From Deltaproteobacteria bacterium (GTDB taxonomy: Bacteria; Desulfobacterota; Desulfuromonadia; Desulfuromonadales; BM103): a stretch of DNA of 64,000 bases. Made by a program: the position numbers and the translations under genes. The stretch spans positions 19,578 to 83,577 of the forward strand of contig JAGXHL010000076.1 of assembly GCA_024636215.1 (NCBI GenBank). The letters are read 5' to 3'. Under the pieces are notes generated by a model. The model did no database searches. It saw nothing but the letters and a program-made list of their open reading frames with translations, and was not told the origin of the DNA. Below, piece after piece: positions 26,190 to 36,777 of this stretch. Each line of letters starts with the position of its first letter. Within the stretch, counting starts at the first letter, position 1.

Positions 26190-27524
26190 TCAGAAGTTGT
26201 TGAACAGGTTTTCGGGCACTTCGATCCCTGCCATTTCCAGACGCTCTGTAAATTTTGGTCGAATGCCGGTCGATCGATGTTCACCAACCACCTTGCCGTC
26301 TTTATCCAGACCGCGACGTTCAAAAACAAAAATATCCTGAAGAGTGATGACGTCACCTTCCATGCCAACAACTTCGGCAACCGAAGTGATTTTACGACTC
26401 CCGTCAGTCATCCGCGAAGCCTGGATAACGACATCGAGAGCCGATGAAACCATGAAACGCATGGCTTTTTCAGGCAGGTTGACGCCGGTCATCAGGATCA
26501 TCGATTCAAGCCGGGTGAGCGAATCCCTCGGACTGTTTGAGTGAATGGTAGTCAAAGAGCCGTCGTGACCAGTGTTCATGGCTTGCAGCATGTCGAATGC
26601 TTCTGCCCCGCGAACCTCACCGACGACGATTCTGTCCGGACGCATTCTGAGACTGTTTCTGACCAGATCACGTGACGTGACCTGACCGGTTCCTTCAACA
26701 CTTGGCGGGCGTGTCTCCAGGCGAATGACATGCGGTTGCTGCAGCTGCAATTCTGCCGAATCCTCAATAGTAATGATGCGCTCATTGGCGGGTATGTTGG
26801 CCGAGAGGATGTTCAGCAGCGTTGTTTTGCCAGCTCCGGTCCCACCGGAGATCATGATGTTCAGCTTGGCTTTGACGCAGCCTGCGAGGAGTTGAGCGAT
26901 CTCGGCAGTCAGTGCCTTATAGCCGATCAGGTCGTTCATCATCAAAGGGGTGACGGCAAACCTTCGGATGGAGAGCATTGGCCCGTCAATAGCAAGGGGT
27001 GGGATAATGGCGTTGACGCGAGAACCATCCGGGAGGCGGGCATCAACCATCGGCGAGGATTCGTCGATGCGACGACCTACGCGTGAAATTATCCTGTCAA
27101 TAATGTTACGAAGATGAACATCGTCAACAAAGCGTGACTTGGTTTTTTCGATTAATCCAAAACGTTCGACATAGATATCTTTATAAGTGTTGACGAGAAC
27201 ATCGCTGACAGTGGGATCTTTAAAGAAAGGTTCCAAAGGGCCGAGACCGTTCAGTTCATCGAGGATCTCATCGATGATATGTTTACGTTCATTCTCGTTG
27301 AGCAGGGCTTTTTCTTCACGTAGGTAATACTCGACAACATTCTCAATTTCAGCTTTGATCTCCTCCGGTTCCAGGGTGTCCAATGCCGCCAGGTTGGCTT
27401 CCTCGACCAGCCGGCCATGGATCTTTCTTTTAACTTCATGGTAGAAGTTGGAATGTTCTGTTTGCGGCTCATTGTTTGAGCTCTCACCGGTAATTGCTCT
27501 ACCAAGCAGACTCTTGATTGCCAT
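26190..27524 (-). CDS. cpaF: Tad pilus assembly ATPase CpaF/TadA
   Basis: 444 residues, PulE/VirB11-type secretion ATPase. Walker A is [14 protein letters not shown], the Asp box region contains [12 protein letters not shown], Walker B is [16 protein letters not shown], and the His-box [17 protein letters not shown] is intact. The N-terminal all-helical region (residues ~1-110) precedes [21 protein letters not shown]. It forms a hexamer that powers Flp pilin extrusion from the cytosolic face. GGAGGGTCA precedes ATG 27524. Flanked by cpaE (32 bp) and tadB (19 bp). Confidence 0.95.
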   Translation of the reverse strand: MAIKSLLGRAITGESSNNEPQTEHSNFYHEVKRKIHGRLVEEANLAALDTLEPEEIKAEIENVVEYYLREEKALLNENERKHIIDEILDELNGLGPLEPFFKDPTVSDVLVNTYKDIYVERFGLIEKTKSRFVDDVHLRNIIDRIISRVGRRIDESSPMVDARLPDGSRVNAIIPPLAIDGPMLSIRRFAVTPLMMNDLIGYKALTAEIAQLLAGCVKAKLNIMISGGTGAGKTTLLNILSANIPANERIITIEDSAELQLQQPHVIRLETRPPSVEGTGQVTSRDLVRNSLRMRPDRIVVGEVRGAEAFDMLQAMNTGHDGSLTTIHSNSPRDSLTRLESMILMTGVNLPEKAMRFMVSSALDVVIQASRMTDGSRKITSVAEVVGMEGDVITLQDIFVFERRGLDKDGKVVGEHRSTGIRPKFTERLEMAGIEVPENLFNNF

Positions 27525-27556
27525 TGACCCTCCAGTATGATCGAAGCCTCTAAAAG

Positions 27557-28735
27557 CTAAATGTTCTTGCCAAAAGTTCCTTTTATTCCTCTGAAGTCAG
27601 GATCGTTCTGAATCCCTTGAACCTTTCGGATGAGTTCCAGCATGTTCTTTGAAAAAGGTGCGTTGCTCGATAATTTGACCAGAGGTACACCGCGGTTGAT
27701 TGATGACACAATCTCCGAGAAATCGTTCGGTACCAGCCAGTAGACCGGTTTGTCGAAATTCTTCTCGATTTCGCCCAGAGAGAGGGCTCCACCTTTAATG
27801 TAGCGGTTGATTATAATTTCAATCTTTTCGAGGTTGATGCCGAACTTCCTGATTAATTTACAGAGGCGGACCGTGTTGCGGATTGAGGGTACCGACATGT
27901 CCGTGACCACAAAGACCTTGTCGGATTGTTTAAAGGCTTCAACGCTGCAGTCATTAACATGCATGGAACCGCAGTCCAGGACGATGTGATCATAGAGTTT
28001 TCTGGAGAGGTTGAGGATGCTTGAGATGTGATCCTTGACGATATCTTCGCTGTCTTCAGGGTTGACTGGTGCCGGCAGGAAATTGATTCCTGTTGAATGG
28101 CCAGACATCACGCCTCGCAGGAAAGAAACATCCAGGCGGCCTATGTTTTCGCAGATATTCATGATGGTGTTCTGCGGGACTATATCGAGGAGGACCGAAG
28201 CGTCACCTGATTGGAAAGACATATCCAGAAGCGCGACAGAATTTTTTTTGTCCAGTGCCAGTGAGGCTGCCGCGTTGACGGCCAGAACGGTTGAACCGAC
28301 ACCGCCTTTGGCACCGACGAAACTGTAAATGCGCCCATGAGCCAGAAGACCCGAGTTGGCCAGTTTGGCGCGGACCTCTTCAATCGCATTGTAGAGCTGG
28401 TCTTCCTGGACGGGTTCGACGAGATACTCTGAGACCCCGGCCTTCATGACCGATATGATGTTCTGGTGATCCTTGTTTGCCGAGGTAACGAACAGGGTTA
28501 CTTTGGGGAAGTGTTCTTTGATCGTCTGGACTCTGGCCAGCAGGTCATTGTTTTCTACGATGTCATCAATCAGAATAATGTCCGGAATGGTTTTGCCTGC
28601 AGCCATGCCCTTTTCTGCGGTATGGCTTTGCCACTGCAGTATGTTGACACCTTTCAGCTTTTTGGCCAGGCCCAGAAATGCCCTGGATCGATCAGGTTGT
28701 AATATCTCAATTGCGAGAATGAGTTCTGTTGCCAT
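27557..28735 (-). CDS. cpaE: Tad pilus localisation protein CpaE/TadZ
   Basis: 392 residues. The N-terminal ~125 residues form a receiver-like pseudo-domain (IPDIILIDDIVENNDLL, SEYLVEPVQEDQL), followed by a MinD/ParA-type ATPase. The nucleotide-binding loop reads KGGVGST, with Ser where the usual GKT Lys stands, which is typical of atypical TadZ/CpaE proteins. CpaE/TadZ marks the pole or site where the Tad machine assembles. The start is ATG 28735. It is separated from the lipoprotein gene upstream by 237 bp, in which I see no gene. Confidence 0.9.
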   Translation of the reverse strand: MATELILAIEILQPDRSRAFLGLAKKLKGVNILQWQSHTAEKGMAAGKTIPDIILIDDIVENNDLLARVQTIKEHFPKVTLFVTSANKDHQNIISVMKAGVSEYLVEPVQEDQLYNAIEEVRAKLANSGLLAHGRIYSFVGAKGGVGSTVLAVNAAASLALDKKNSVALLDMSFQSGDASVLLDIVPQNTIMNICENIGRLDVSFLRGVMSGHSTGINFLPAPVNPEDSEDIVKDHISSILNLSRKLYDHIVLDCGSMHVNDCSVEAFKQSDKVFVVTDMSVPSIRNTVRLCKLIRKFGINLEKIEIIINRYIKGGALSLGEIEKNFDKPVYWLVPNDFSEIVSSINRGVPLVKLSSNAPFSKNMLELIRKVQGIQNDPDFRGIKGTFGKNI

Positions 28736-28972
28736 TTATGATTGCCTTGTATCAAAGAGTGTCCCAACGTTTAGTTGAAAAAACGGTTGGTTATCTTTCT
28801 CGAACAATTTAGTTGTGTAGGCCTAGATTGTAAGTAGAAGATTTATTGACATTCTTTCGAAAAAGTTGATGCTTACAACCTGTAGAATTGTGTTGAGGCC
28901 GTCCTCAATCTTGAGCAATTTTCATTATCGCTATCAGCAGAATGACGATAACCTCTCTTTTGGCTATAATGC

Positions 28973-29251
28973 CTATTCTATGGACATAAAGCCTCGACTA
29001 AAGTTTTTGACATCATCTTCATTCTTGCGGTCAAAAGAGTTTTGGTATGTATCCATAATTTTCTCTGCATGAATACCAGGCATGGTGGCAGGCTTCGAGT
29101 TTGCATACTTGTAATCTTTGTAAGCAATCTGCTGATCAAACGCAGCGTTTTGAGCCATACCAAACTCATAATCTACATAGGGGGCCTCTTGGTTCCAGGC
29201 ACAACCAGTTATGGTAATTATTGCAGCTGATAATAATATTGTTTTCAGCAT
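28973..29251 (-). CDS. Small Tad-cluster lipoprotein, function unknown
   Basis: 92 residues. The signal and lipobox are clear (ILLSAAIITITGCAW), so Cys17 should be lipidated. The rest is short, hydrophilic and Tyr/Asp-rich, with no domain I recognise. AAGGAGTTAATC precedes ATG 29251. It sits 15 bp downstream of the secretin gene in the same direction, so it is plausibly a secretin-associated lipoprotein (pilotin-like). That role is inferred from location only. Confidence 0.75.
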   Translation of the reverse strand: MLKTILLSAAIITITGCAWNQEAPYVDYEFGMAQNAAFDQQIAYKDYKYANSKPATMPGIHAEKIMDTYQNSFDRKNEDDVKNFSRGFMSIE

Positions 29252-29266
29252 GATTAACTCCTTAAA

Positions 29267-30832
29267 TTATTCTGAATGTCCGAATGAACCCTCTAAACCA
29301 TCAGTCGAAGATAATATAAAATTGTGGCTTGATACGTTTGAACTGTCGTCTGCTCGTCTCATTCCCTCAAGCTTTCCAAGGAGATAAAATTCAAACTTGT
29401 TTGGGCGTTTGATAAACTCGCCAGGGTAACTGACAAGGTCCTCTTTGACCGGGGTTGTTAAGTGCGGAGTGATTGTAATCATTAAGTCAGATTTCTGTGT
29501 TTGAAAAGCATTGCTTTTGAATAGGGCTCCTAACACAGGGACGTCACCGAGAAATGGGACCTTGTTGATTCCGTTAGTGGTGTCCTCCCTGAGCAGTCCT
29601 GCAAGAACGAGGGTTTGACCATCATGAAGCTGTGATGTTGTTTCCAGCTGTCTAGTGTCAACGACAGGCAATAAACCACTTGGGGAATTTACAGTGCTGG
29701 TAATTTCCGATATGGTGGGCGCAACTCTGAGTGTTATCAATCCGTTGCTTTGCACAATCGGTGTGAATTTCAGAGAGACACCAAATTCTTCAAATACTAC
29801 CTTGTTGGATGCATTGCCGTTCTGATCAAGTGTTGATTCAACGTAAGGAAATTTTCCGCCAGCCAAGAACTTGGCTTCTTGGCCGCTGAGTGCAACTAGC
29901 CTTGGCTCCGCAAGGGTTTTTGCAAGCCCTTCTCCTTCGAGAAACTCCAAGGCTAAATTTACATTGTCGATTTTCAGCAAGATATTTGCAGCATCGCCGA
30001 CGAAGTCAGTAATGATTGATCCCCCGTCAAATTTGCTGGCGTCAAAGTAATGTGACCCTTCTGGTATTATTGAGCTACCGCCGATAATGCCATTGAAATC
30101 ACTGCCGAGTTTATGGAAGGATAATCCTGCGGACCAATTCATTGCACTATCCCGGTTGACTTCGGCAATTTTAACTTCCAGAAGAACCTGATGGATAGAA
30201 TCAACATTAAGTAAATTTGTTATCTTCTTGATTTTAATCTCTGTGCGTCCAGTGTTAGATACATTTACATCATCAGATCCTGACCCACCACTGCCAGATA
30301 CCTCTTCTGGATTGGTTATGCCCCCCTCGCCACTGTTAACCATGCTGGTAGAGTCCTCGGTGGGTATAAACCTTTCCGCTAGTCTTATCGCCTGCTCAAC
30401 AATCTCAGGTCCCGAAACTGTCCCTGATAAAACAATACCGTCATCCGCTCCATAAACATTGATGTCTTGATATGGGAAATGAATTGCCATTTGCTTTTTT
30501 AGGCCTGTCAAATCATAGGAGACTGTGACATCTATTTCTGATGTCACTTGCTTTGAGATATTGTCCCATATCGTTACGGTGCAATAACCGGGTTTTTTCC
30601 CCCTTATATAGACCTTATTTTCTTTCAGGGGGCGTGCGTGAACTATGTCACTTTCTGAAACTAGAACCCTTAGATCTTTGCTGACGTTTTGTATCTCTAA
30701 AATTCTTGATCCACCAGGCTTTATAAACAACTTTTGACTGGTTTCTTCAGAATGTGCATTCCCGCTGTAGATTGTAATTGAACACAACGCAAATAACAAA
30801 AGCACTAATGGCATTTTCACGGATTCTCTCAT
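29267..30832 (-). CDS. cpaC: Tad pilus outer-membrane secretin CpaC/RcpA
   Basis: 521 residues from ATG 30832, which has GGGAGG upstream; a GTG five codons earlier has no ribosome site. A signal peptide (MPLVLLLFALCSITIYSG) is followed by the pilus-secretin N-terminal domain (LFIKPGGSRILEI), a BON-like domain and the secretin core (LEVKIAEVNRD, LAEPRLVALSGQEAKFLAGG, VVDTRQLETTSQLHDGQTLVLAGLLRED, VPFLGDVPVLGALF). It forms the outer-membrane channel for the Flp pilus. A Gly/Ser-rich insertion (SGEGGITNPEEVSGSGGSGS) at ~residue 165-185 is a likely flexible linker. Confidence 0.94.
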   Translation of the reverse strand: MRESVKMPLVLLLFALCSITIYSGNAHSEETSQKLFIKPGGSRILEIQNVSKDLRVLVSESDIVHARPLKENKVYIRGKKPGYCTVTIWDNISKQVTSEIDVTVSYDLTGLKKQMAIHFPYQDINVYGADDGIVLSGTVSGPEIVEQAIRLAERFIPTEDSTSMVNSGEGGITNPEEVSGSGGSGSDDVNVSNTGRTEIKIKKITNLLNVDSIHQVLLEVKIAEVNRDSAMNWSAGLSFHKLGSDFNGIIGGSSIIPEGSHYFDASKFDGGSIITDFVGDAANILLKIDNVNLALEFLEGEGLAKTLAEPRLVALSGQEAKFLAGGKFPYVESTLDQNGNASNKVVFEEFGVSLKFTPIVQSNGLITLRVAPTISEITSTVNSPSGLLPVVDTRQLETTSQLHDGQTLVLAGLLREDTTNGINKVPFLGDVPVLGALFKSNAFQTQKSDLMITITPHLTTPVKEDLVSYPGEFIKRPNKFEFYLLGKLEGMRRADDSSNVSSHNFILSSTDGLEGSFGHSE

Positions 30833-30868
30833 TTCTTCCTCCCTCACTATACGGAAACCGATGTCTGG

Positions 30869-31669
30869 TTATTTTTCATATTTGAATGTGAAGCTTTCTG
30901 CCTTCTGATCACCTTGAATTAACTCAACTTTGAATTGATCCTCAGCTTTCTTTGGGACATATCTTTGGATTCTCTTTTTAACTAGTTCAGGCTCAGGCTT
31001 GGGAGGCTCCTCCATCTGTTCGGCAGGATTCAGAAGTGCCAGTGTGATCGGCCCCTTGATGACTGTCTCGGAGAGGTTCACGACTTGCTTGGGTGTCAGC
31101 TCCAGCGTCACTGTGCTAACGACCTTTGCTTTGCCTTCTTCAACAAAAGTTTGCTGGGCGATGGCAAGAACTTCAATCCGTTCGAGAACGGTTTTGGCTG
31201 TATTGCCCTGTACGGAAATAATGTCGACAAACGTGTTGGGTAAAACGAAACCAGCAACCCCGATGACCTCGTTGACCCTGATCGCCATAGCCCGCATGCC
31301 CGGTTTGATACTGGCAACCAGACCGGCCCCGGATCCAGGCGCCGCAAGTTCCGCTGCAACAATCGGCACACCTGCAACAACCCTGGTTACAGTAACCCGA
31401 CCATTGACATCTTCAATCTTTTCAAAAGCACCTTGAGGGACATTGGCTTTGGGCCAATCGACAAGGGCGAGGGTTTGTTCGTTCAGCAGCGAACCGATAT
31501 CCAGATTTTGTCCTGCGACAACAATCTTTGTGAGGGGGATTTTCTGTTCCTGGACTATGACCTTGTCTTCTGAAACCTGGGTGCTTAGCCATTGGTTGGC
31601 AAGGATGACGGCAACAATACCGAAAACCACGGCGACGGCCAGCGCGATGAGCGTGCCATATTGTTTCAT
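30869..31669 (-). CDS. cpaB: Tad pilus periplasmic protein CpaB/RcpC
   Basis: 266 residues. A single N-terminal membrane anchor (LIALAVAVVFGIVAVILA) precedes a SAF domain (KIVVAGQNLDIGSLLNEQTLALVDWP) and the CpaB core (GAGLVASIKPGMRAMAIRVNE, GFVLPNTFVDIISVQG). It is thought to link the secretin to peptidoglycan and the inner membrane. GAGGAGG precedes ATG 31669. The 36-bp gap to cpaC supports one operon. Upstream there is a 343-bp gap to tadV. Confidence 0.92.
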   Translation of the reverse strand: MKQYGTLIALAVAVVFGIVAVILANQWLSTQVSEDKVIVQEQKIPLTKIVVAGQNLDIGSLLNEQTLALVDWPKANVPQGAFEKIEDVNGRVTVTRVVAGVPIVAAELAAPGSGAGLVASIKPGMRAMAIRVNEVIGVAGFVLPNTFVDIISVQGNTAKTVLERIEVLAIAQQTFVEEGKAKVVSTVTLELTPKQVVNLSETVIKGPITLALLNPAEQMEEPPKPEPELVKKRIQRYVPKKAEDQFKVELIQGDQKAESFTFKYEK

Positions 31670-32012
31670 GGTGAACCTCCTCGTATAGAAATCGAAATCA
31701 AGACTAAATTATGTTGCCGTCCGGAAACGGTTCTTTTCCGCGAAGGCGGCGTCAATTTGCACCGGTCCTTCTCATGAACATATTAAATAAGCTTGCGGGG
31801 CCCCCTGATAGAATAATACTTTTGTTTTTCTGATACAGACAAATTTCCATTAACTGATTGAAACTATTGTATCAGACTTAACAAAAACTGCTTTCTATTG
31901 ATTAAAATTTTTTCAATGAAATGCTTGTATCTTCGTCTTATATGATTCGTCCGGGGAAATCATTTTTTGGGTTTCACGATAACACCGCAGGGGTGACAAT
32001 CTGAATTGCGGT
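31670..32012. other. 343-bp gap between tadV and cpaB
   Basis: No gene is seen. It holds a partial family-1 repeat (31711-31765) and an AT-rich stretch (about 31780-31930) that could hold a promoter for cpaB, though I find no convincing -35/-10 pair. A second GTCCGGGGAAA trace occurs near 31950. Confidence 0.6.
31711..31765 (+). repeat. Partial copy of dispersed repeat family 1
   Basis: CCGTCCGGAAACGG followed by TTCTTTTCCGCG and GGCGTCAATTTG matches the left third of the copy at 8875. The right hairpin is missing. It lies ~42 bp upstream of cpaB, in opposite orientation to the gene. Confidence 0.65.
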
Positions 32013-32630
32013 TCACAGCAGCGCACCCCAGCAGATAAAGCTATAGTAACCAAAAGCTATCGCTGCGGAATAGGGGAATCTCATTGGTGTTTTGTGGAGG
32101 CCTGGATCTTTGGCGGCGTCAAACTCACAGCTATGGGTAACTGCCGCGGCGTAGACTGATCTCCCGATTTCACGGAACCTGTCTTTAATGTCCGCTGTGT
32201 AGCAGTAATGACACACCGCGATCATCCCACCATACAAACCCATATAGATAAAGACGTGCAATATGTCGTAGGGGCCGACAAATGCGCCGAGTGCACCGAG
32301 CGCCTTGACATCACCCGCACCCATCCCTCCCATGAGGTAGGGCAACAGCAGGAGAGCGAGGCCCAAGCCTAAACCGCAGAGACTTGTCAGGAGGCCTGAT
32401 GCTCCCTGATTGACGGTAAAAATAACAATGCCTGCAACAAGCAGGCAGGCATTAAGCAGGTTCGGAATTTTACATTTAAGTGTGTCTGTGGTGCAGGCCA
32501 GGGCGAAATAGATCGAGGCGACAACTATGGAAAGATCGTGTCTCTGCGCGATCATAAAGTAGATAGAAATCGTCACTGCAATCAAGCCTGAAACACGACT
32601 CGGTGTGATCTCTATCGCTCTTCTTTCCAA
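32013..32630 (-). CDS. tadV: Prepilin peptidase CpaA/TadV
   Basis: 205 residues with five or six membrane segments. The two catalytic Asp of type IV prepilin peptidases are visible: DTLKCKIPN near residue 50 and GMGAGDVKALGALGAF near residue 108 (GxGD). TadV cleaves the Flp prepilin and TadE/TadF pseudopilins after Gly. The start is TTG 32630 with GAGGCGG six bases upstream. It begins 44 bp after the flp stop, so pilin and peptidase are probably co-transcribed. No N-methylation domain is present, as usual for this subfamily. Confidence 0.9.
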   Translation of the reverse strand: MERRAIEITPSRVSGLIAVTISIYFMIAQRHDLSIVVASIYFALACTTDTLKCKIPNLLNACLLVAGIVIFTVNQGASGLLTSLCGLGLGLALLLLPYLMGGMGAGDVKALGALGAFVGPYDILHVFIYMGLYGGMIAVCHYCYTADIKDRFREIGRSVYAAAVTHSCEFDAAKDPGLHKTPMRFPYSAAIAFGYYSFICWGALL

Positions 32631-32674
32631 AGTTGCCGCCTCATGGTTTTTTGGTTTGCCAGTAGCAATCTGGC

Positions 32675-32848
32675 CTATCTGTCGAGAGTCGTCGCTACTG
32701 TGTTGAATGCTTGCTCGACCTCGCTTCCGAGAAATGTTATGGTGGCCAGACAGACAACAATAATCAGAACAATCATGACTGCGTATTCAACCGCTGTTGC
32801 ACCTTCCTCATCCTGGATGAACTTCTTGAAAAAATTCTTGATCGTCAT
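32675..32848 (-). CDS. flp: Flp-type major pilin prepilin
   Basis: 57 residues, a very short gene. The reading is MTIKNFFKKFIQ-DEEGATAVEYAVMIVLIIVV and so on, ending TTLDR. The Flp processing site is G16 followed by ATAVEY, giving the required Glu+5 and Tyr+6 of the mature pilin, and then a ~20-residue hydrophobic segment. AAGGAGGAAAAGAAA upstream of ATG 32848 is an excellent ribosome site. It is the first gene of the Tad operon, directly before its peptidase. The mature pilin would be ~41 residues, a normal Flp size. The identity follows from motif, length, ribosome site and neighbours together. Confidence 0.95.
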   Translation of the reverse strand: MTIKNFFKKFIQDEEGATAVEYAVMIVLIIVVCLATITFLGSEVEQAFNTVATTLDR

Positions 32849-33778
<930 letters not shown>

Positions 33779-33844
33779 ATACTAGCCGTATATTTATTTT
33801 TCTGTTGCAGTAGAAACGTAATCTCAAAGGAGAAGGTGAACACG

Positions 33845-35254
33845 ATGACCCCACAAGAAGTAGTTAAATTTTCCCAGGAAAATGATTGCAAGATGGTCGA
33901 TTACAAGTTCCTCGATTTTGTCGGCATCTGGCAGCACTTTTCTACACCTATTGCTGAATTCAGCGAGGATACATTCGAAGAAGGTATCGGCTTCGATGGT
34001 TCTTCGATCCGAGGCTGGCAACCCATCCATAATTCAGACATGCTGATCATGCCTGACTCGACCACAGCCAAGATTGATCCTTTTGTCAAAGTACCGACCC
34101 TCAGCCTGATCTGTAATATTATCGATCCGATCACCAAGGAAGGTTACACTCGAGATCCTCGTTTCATTGCCCAGAAGGCCGAAGCCTACCTGAAGTCTAC
34201 CGGCATTGCTGACACCGCTTACTTTGGTCCTGAACCGGAGTTCTTTATTTTTGACGACGTTCGTTATGCCTCCAGTGCCAACGAGTCTTTCTATTCGGTT
34301 GATTCGGTCGAAGGTATCTGGAACACCGGTCGCGAAGAGTTTCCTAACCTCGGTTACAAGCCACGTCACAAGGAAGGCTATTTCCCTTGCGCTCCGACCG
34401 ATTCCATGATCGACCTGCGCAACGAGATGGTTGAGGTTCTGCAAAGCGTGGGCATGACCATTGAAGCCGTCCATCACGAAGTTGCTTCCGGCGGCCAGTC
34501 GGAAATCGACATGCGCTTTGATTCGCTGCTCAGCATGGGTGACACCCTGCAGTGGTTCAAATACATCATCAAGAATGTTGCTGTTCGGAATGGCAAGACG
34601 GTGACTTTCATGCCGAAACCGATCTTCGGCGACAACGGCTCCGGCATGCACTGTCACCAGTCGATCTGGAAAGACGGCGTCAACCTGTTTGCCGGCGATG
34701 GCTACGGCGGTCTCTCGAAAATGGCCATGTACTACATCGGCGGCATCATGAAGCACGCCAAGGCTCTCTGTGCTTTTACCAACCCGACCACCAACTCCTA
34801 CAAGCGTCTGGTCCCCGGTTACGAGGCTCCTGTCAACCTGGCTTACTCGAACCGAAACCGTTCTGCATCATTGCGTATCCCGGTCACCGACAACCCGAAA
34901 TCCAAGCGTGTTGAGTATCGTACTCCGGATCCAAGCTGTAACGGCTACCTGGCTTTTGCCGCACAGTTGATGGCCGGTCTCGACGGTATTGAAAACAAGA
35001 TCGACCCAGGTCAGCCGCTGGATAAGGATATCTATGGTCTGTCTCCGGAAGAGCTCAAAGATATTCCAAGTGTTGCCGGCACCCTGAATGAAGCTCTGGA
35101 TTGTCTGGAAGTCGATCACGACTTCCTGCTTAAAGGGGACGTCTTCACCAAGGATGTTATCGAGATGTGGATTTCTTACAAGCGCGAAGCTGAAGTTGAT
35201 GCTGTGCGTATGCGTCCTAGTCCTGTGGAGTTTGCGCTCTATTTTGACTGTTAA
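33845..35254 (+). CDS. glnA: Glutamine synthetase, type I
   Basis: 469 residues from ATG 33845. An upstream in-frame GTG at 33836 is too close to the AAAGGAG site; with the ATG the Tyr of [11 protein letters not shown] falls exactly at residue 397, the adenylylation position of enteric GlnA. Signature motifs: FDGSSIRGW, the ATP-binding [12 protein letters not shown], and [11 protein letters not shown]. It condenses glutamate and ammonia to glutamine in the cytosol as a dodecamer. Control through GlnB and adenylylation is inferred from Tyr397. A strong terminator follows. Confidence 0.97.
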   Translation: MTPQEVVKFSQENDCKMVDYKFLDFVGIWQHFSTPIAEFSEDTFEEGIGFDGSSIRGWQPIHNSDMLIMPDSTTAKIDPFVKVPTLSLICNIIDPITKEGYTRDPRFIAQKAEAYLKSTGIADTAYFGPEPEFFIFDDVRYASSANESFYSVDSVEGIWNTGREEFPNLGYKPRHKEGYFPCAPTDSMIDLRNEMVEVLQSVGMTIEAVHHEVASGGQSEIDMRFDSLLSMGDTLQWFKYIIKNVAVRNGKTVTFMPKPIFGDNGSGMHCHQSIWKDGVNLFAGDGYGGLSKMAMYYIGGIMKHAKALCAFTNPTTNSYKRLVPGYEAPVNLAYSNRNRSASLRIPVTDNPKSKRVEYRTPDPSCNGYLAFAAQLMAGLDGIENKIDPGQPLDKDIYGLSPEELKDIPSVAGTLNEALDCLEVDHDFLLKGDVFTKDVIEMWISYKREAEVDAVRMRPSPVEFALYFDC

Positions 35255-35325
35255 GGCGTGAGTATTCTCTACCGGATAAGCAAAAGCCTGCAATAAAGAG
35301 GTGACTGCTTAATCTTAAGAATGAT

Positions 35326-35368
35326 AAAGACCTCCAGGGCATAAGCTGCCTGGAGGTCTTTGTTTTCC
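35326..35368 (+). terminator. Strong hairpin terminator after glnA
   Basis: AAAGACCTCCAGG pairs with CCTGGAGGTCTTT (13-bp stem), followed by GTTTTCCTT. Because the stem begins and ends in A/T runs it can also stop the convergent tadG transcript. Confidence 0.88.
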
Positions 35369-35481
35369 TTGTGCGTTCTATTGTAACTGTTCAGCTGACT
35401 TATCGGCCCGGAGTTTATGGCCGGACAGCATGTAGGATGTGGTGAGGGACGAACCGCATCGGCTCGGGGGAACCCGGTCTT

Positions 35482-36747
35482 TTACTTGACCAGGTGCGGG
35501 ATTGTTCCCCTGATATTACTGAAAACTCCACCTCCACCCCTGCCGTCAACAACAGAGAAGCTGCAATCGACTCGCACCTGTATGTTTGTCGAGGGAGGAG
35601 GGTCAGGGTACAAGACTTCGACCCTCGCGAATCCAAGTATTTCTCTGCTGTCATTGGCATTATCACAATCGGGGATTCCATCTTCGTCCTGTACTGTCTC
35701 GTCTTTATAGACAGGTATCGTCGTCGTCCATATGGCGTCATTATTATCGCCATCACGGTATCTGTAGTAATCGAACAAGGCTAACATTGGTGCAGGTTTC
35801 TTTTCATTGTCATAAACGGTCCCCGTTGCACCGTTGTAGTCTACACCAAGGTAGCCGCCGAGGAAGAGGCTGGCAATTGCACCTCCCTGAAAATTAAACA
35901 AAACGCCGGCCGAAGCTTCAGGAGTTACTTCTGGTTCGACCGCTTTGCTGATGTCGAAATTGGCCTCAAGCCAATCTGGGCCAGACGGCAAGGTCCTGTA
36001 GGCGCAGGTTTCACAATCTCCGCAATGGTCACAGGGACTGTCTGCTTCAATAAAACCCCAGAGTTTCTCCTCCATCTTTGAAGCATTGACCGGGTCGAAG
36101 AAGTTATGCCAGGCAGCACAGCTTGATGTCGTTGGAGAAAATTCGATTAAATCTGTGCAATTGTTAGGAAATACATGTTCTGACAAGGCAAACGGAGTAA
36201 TCAGCTCTCCCTCTGCGACGACTCCGGGGCCACTGAGTGACGCAACAGCCTCGGCACTTATGGACATGCTGTCGATACCAAATATCCCGGCAAAAAATGT
36301 GCCTATCGGGCTGTTGGCGGTGTTGTCCCTGCGGGCTTTTACATAAACTGCGTCCGCCTGTGTCAAAGTTACAGGAGCAATGCTGGTCGTGCTTTCGTCC
36401 CATTGGCCAACCACAATATCAGCACTATCTATGACAATGTCGACTCCGGATGCCCGGTTTTTTTCTGCGACAGCCTGAACAACAGCCTCTATGTCAGTCT
36501 TGGTGAAAGTGTAGGTTCCCTGCTGGGCCTCAGGAAGCCCTATGTAAATATTCCCCAAGTACCCTGCGCCAGCTAAAGCTGCGGCATCGGCCGTGTTCTG
36601 CAGCTCGTTCTTGGTTGTGCTCAAGTAACCTATATCGATTGATAGCGCTGCGATGCCAAGGAAAACGGTTAACAGCAGCGCAGCCATAACCAGAACGCTG
36701 CCCTGCGACTTGGACAGGACTGCAGAACGAATCGGATGTTTTTTCAT
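35482..36747 (-). CDS. TadG-like pilus-associated protein
   Basis: 421 residues. After a short basic stretch there is a single hydrophobic segment (GSVLVMAALLLTVFLGIAALSIDIGY) followed by NELQNTADAAALAGAGYLG, the standard TadG/DUF2134 head. The rest is a long extracytoplasmic region. A Cys-rich patch CDHCGDCETC at ~residue 240 has CxxC pairs, unusual for an exported protein and possibly metal-binding. AGGGGAGGTG precedes ATG 36747. It closes the second Tad block, converging on glnA. Confidence 0.82.
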   Translation of the reverse strand: MKKHPIRSAVLSKSQGSVLVMAALLLTVFLGIAALSIDIGYLSTTKNELQNTADAAALAGAGYLGNIYIGLPEAQQGTYTFTKTDIEAVVQAVAEKNRASGVDIVIDSADIVVGQWDESTTSIAPVTLTQADAVYVKARRDNTANSPIGTFFAGIFGIDSMSISAEAVASLSGPGVVAEGELITPFALSEHVFPNNCTDLIEFSPTTSSCAAWHNFFDPVNASKMEEKLWGFIEADSPCDHCGDCETCAYRTLPSGPDWLEANFDISKAVEPEVTPEASAGVLFNFQGGAIASLFLGGYLGVDYNGATGTVYDNEKKPAPMLALFDYYRYRDGDNNDAIWTTTIPVYKDETVQDEDGIPDCDNANDSREILGFARVEVLYPDPPPSTNIQVRVDCSFSVVDGRGGGGVFSNIRGTIPHLVK

Positions 36748-36777
36748 CTGGCACCTCCCCTTGTACGACTGTTTGTC

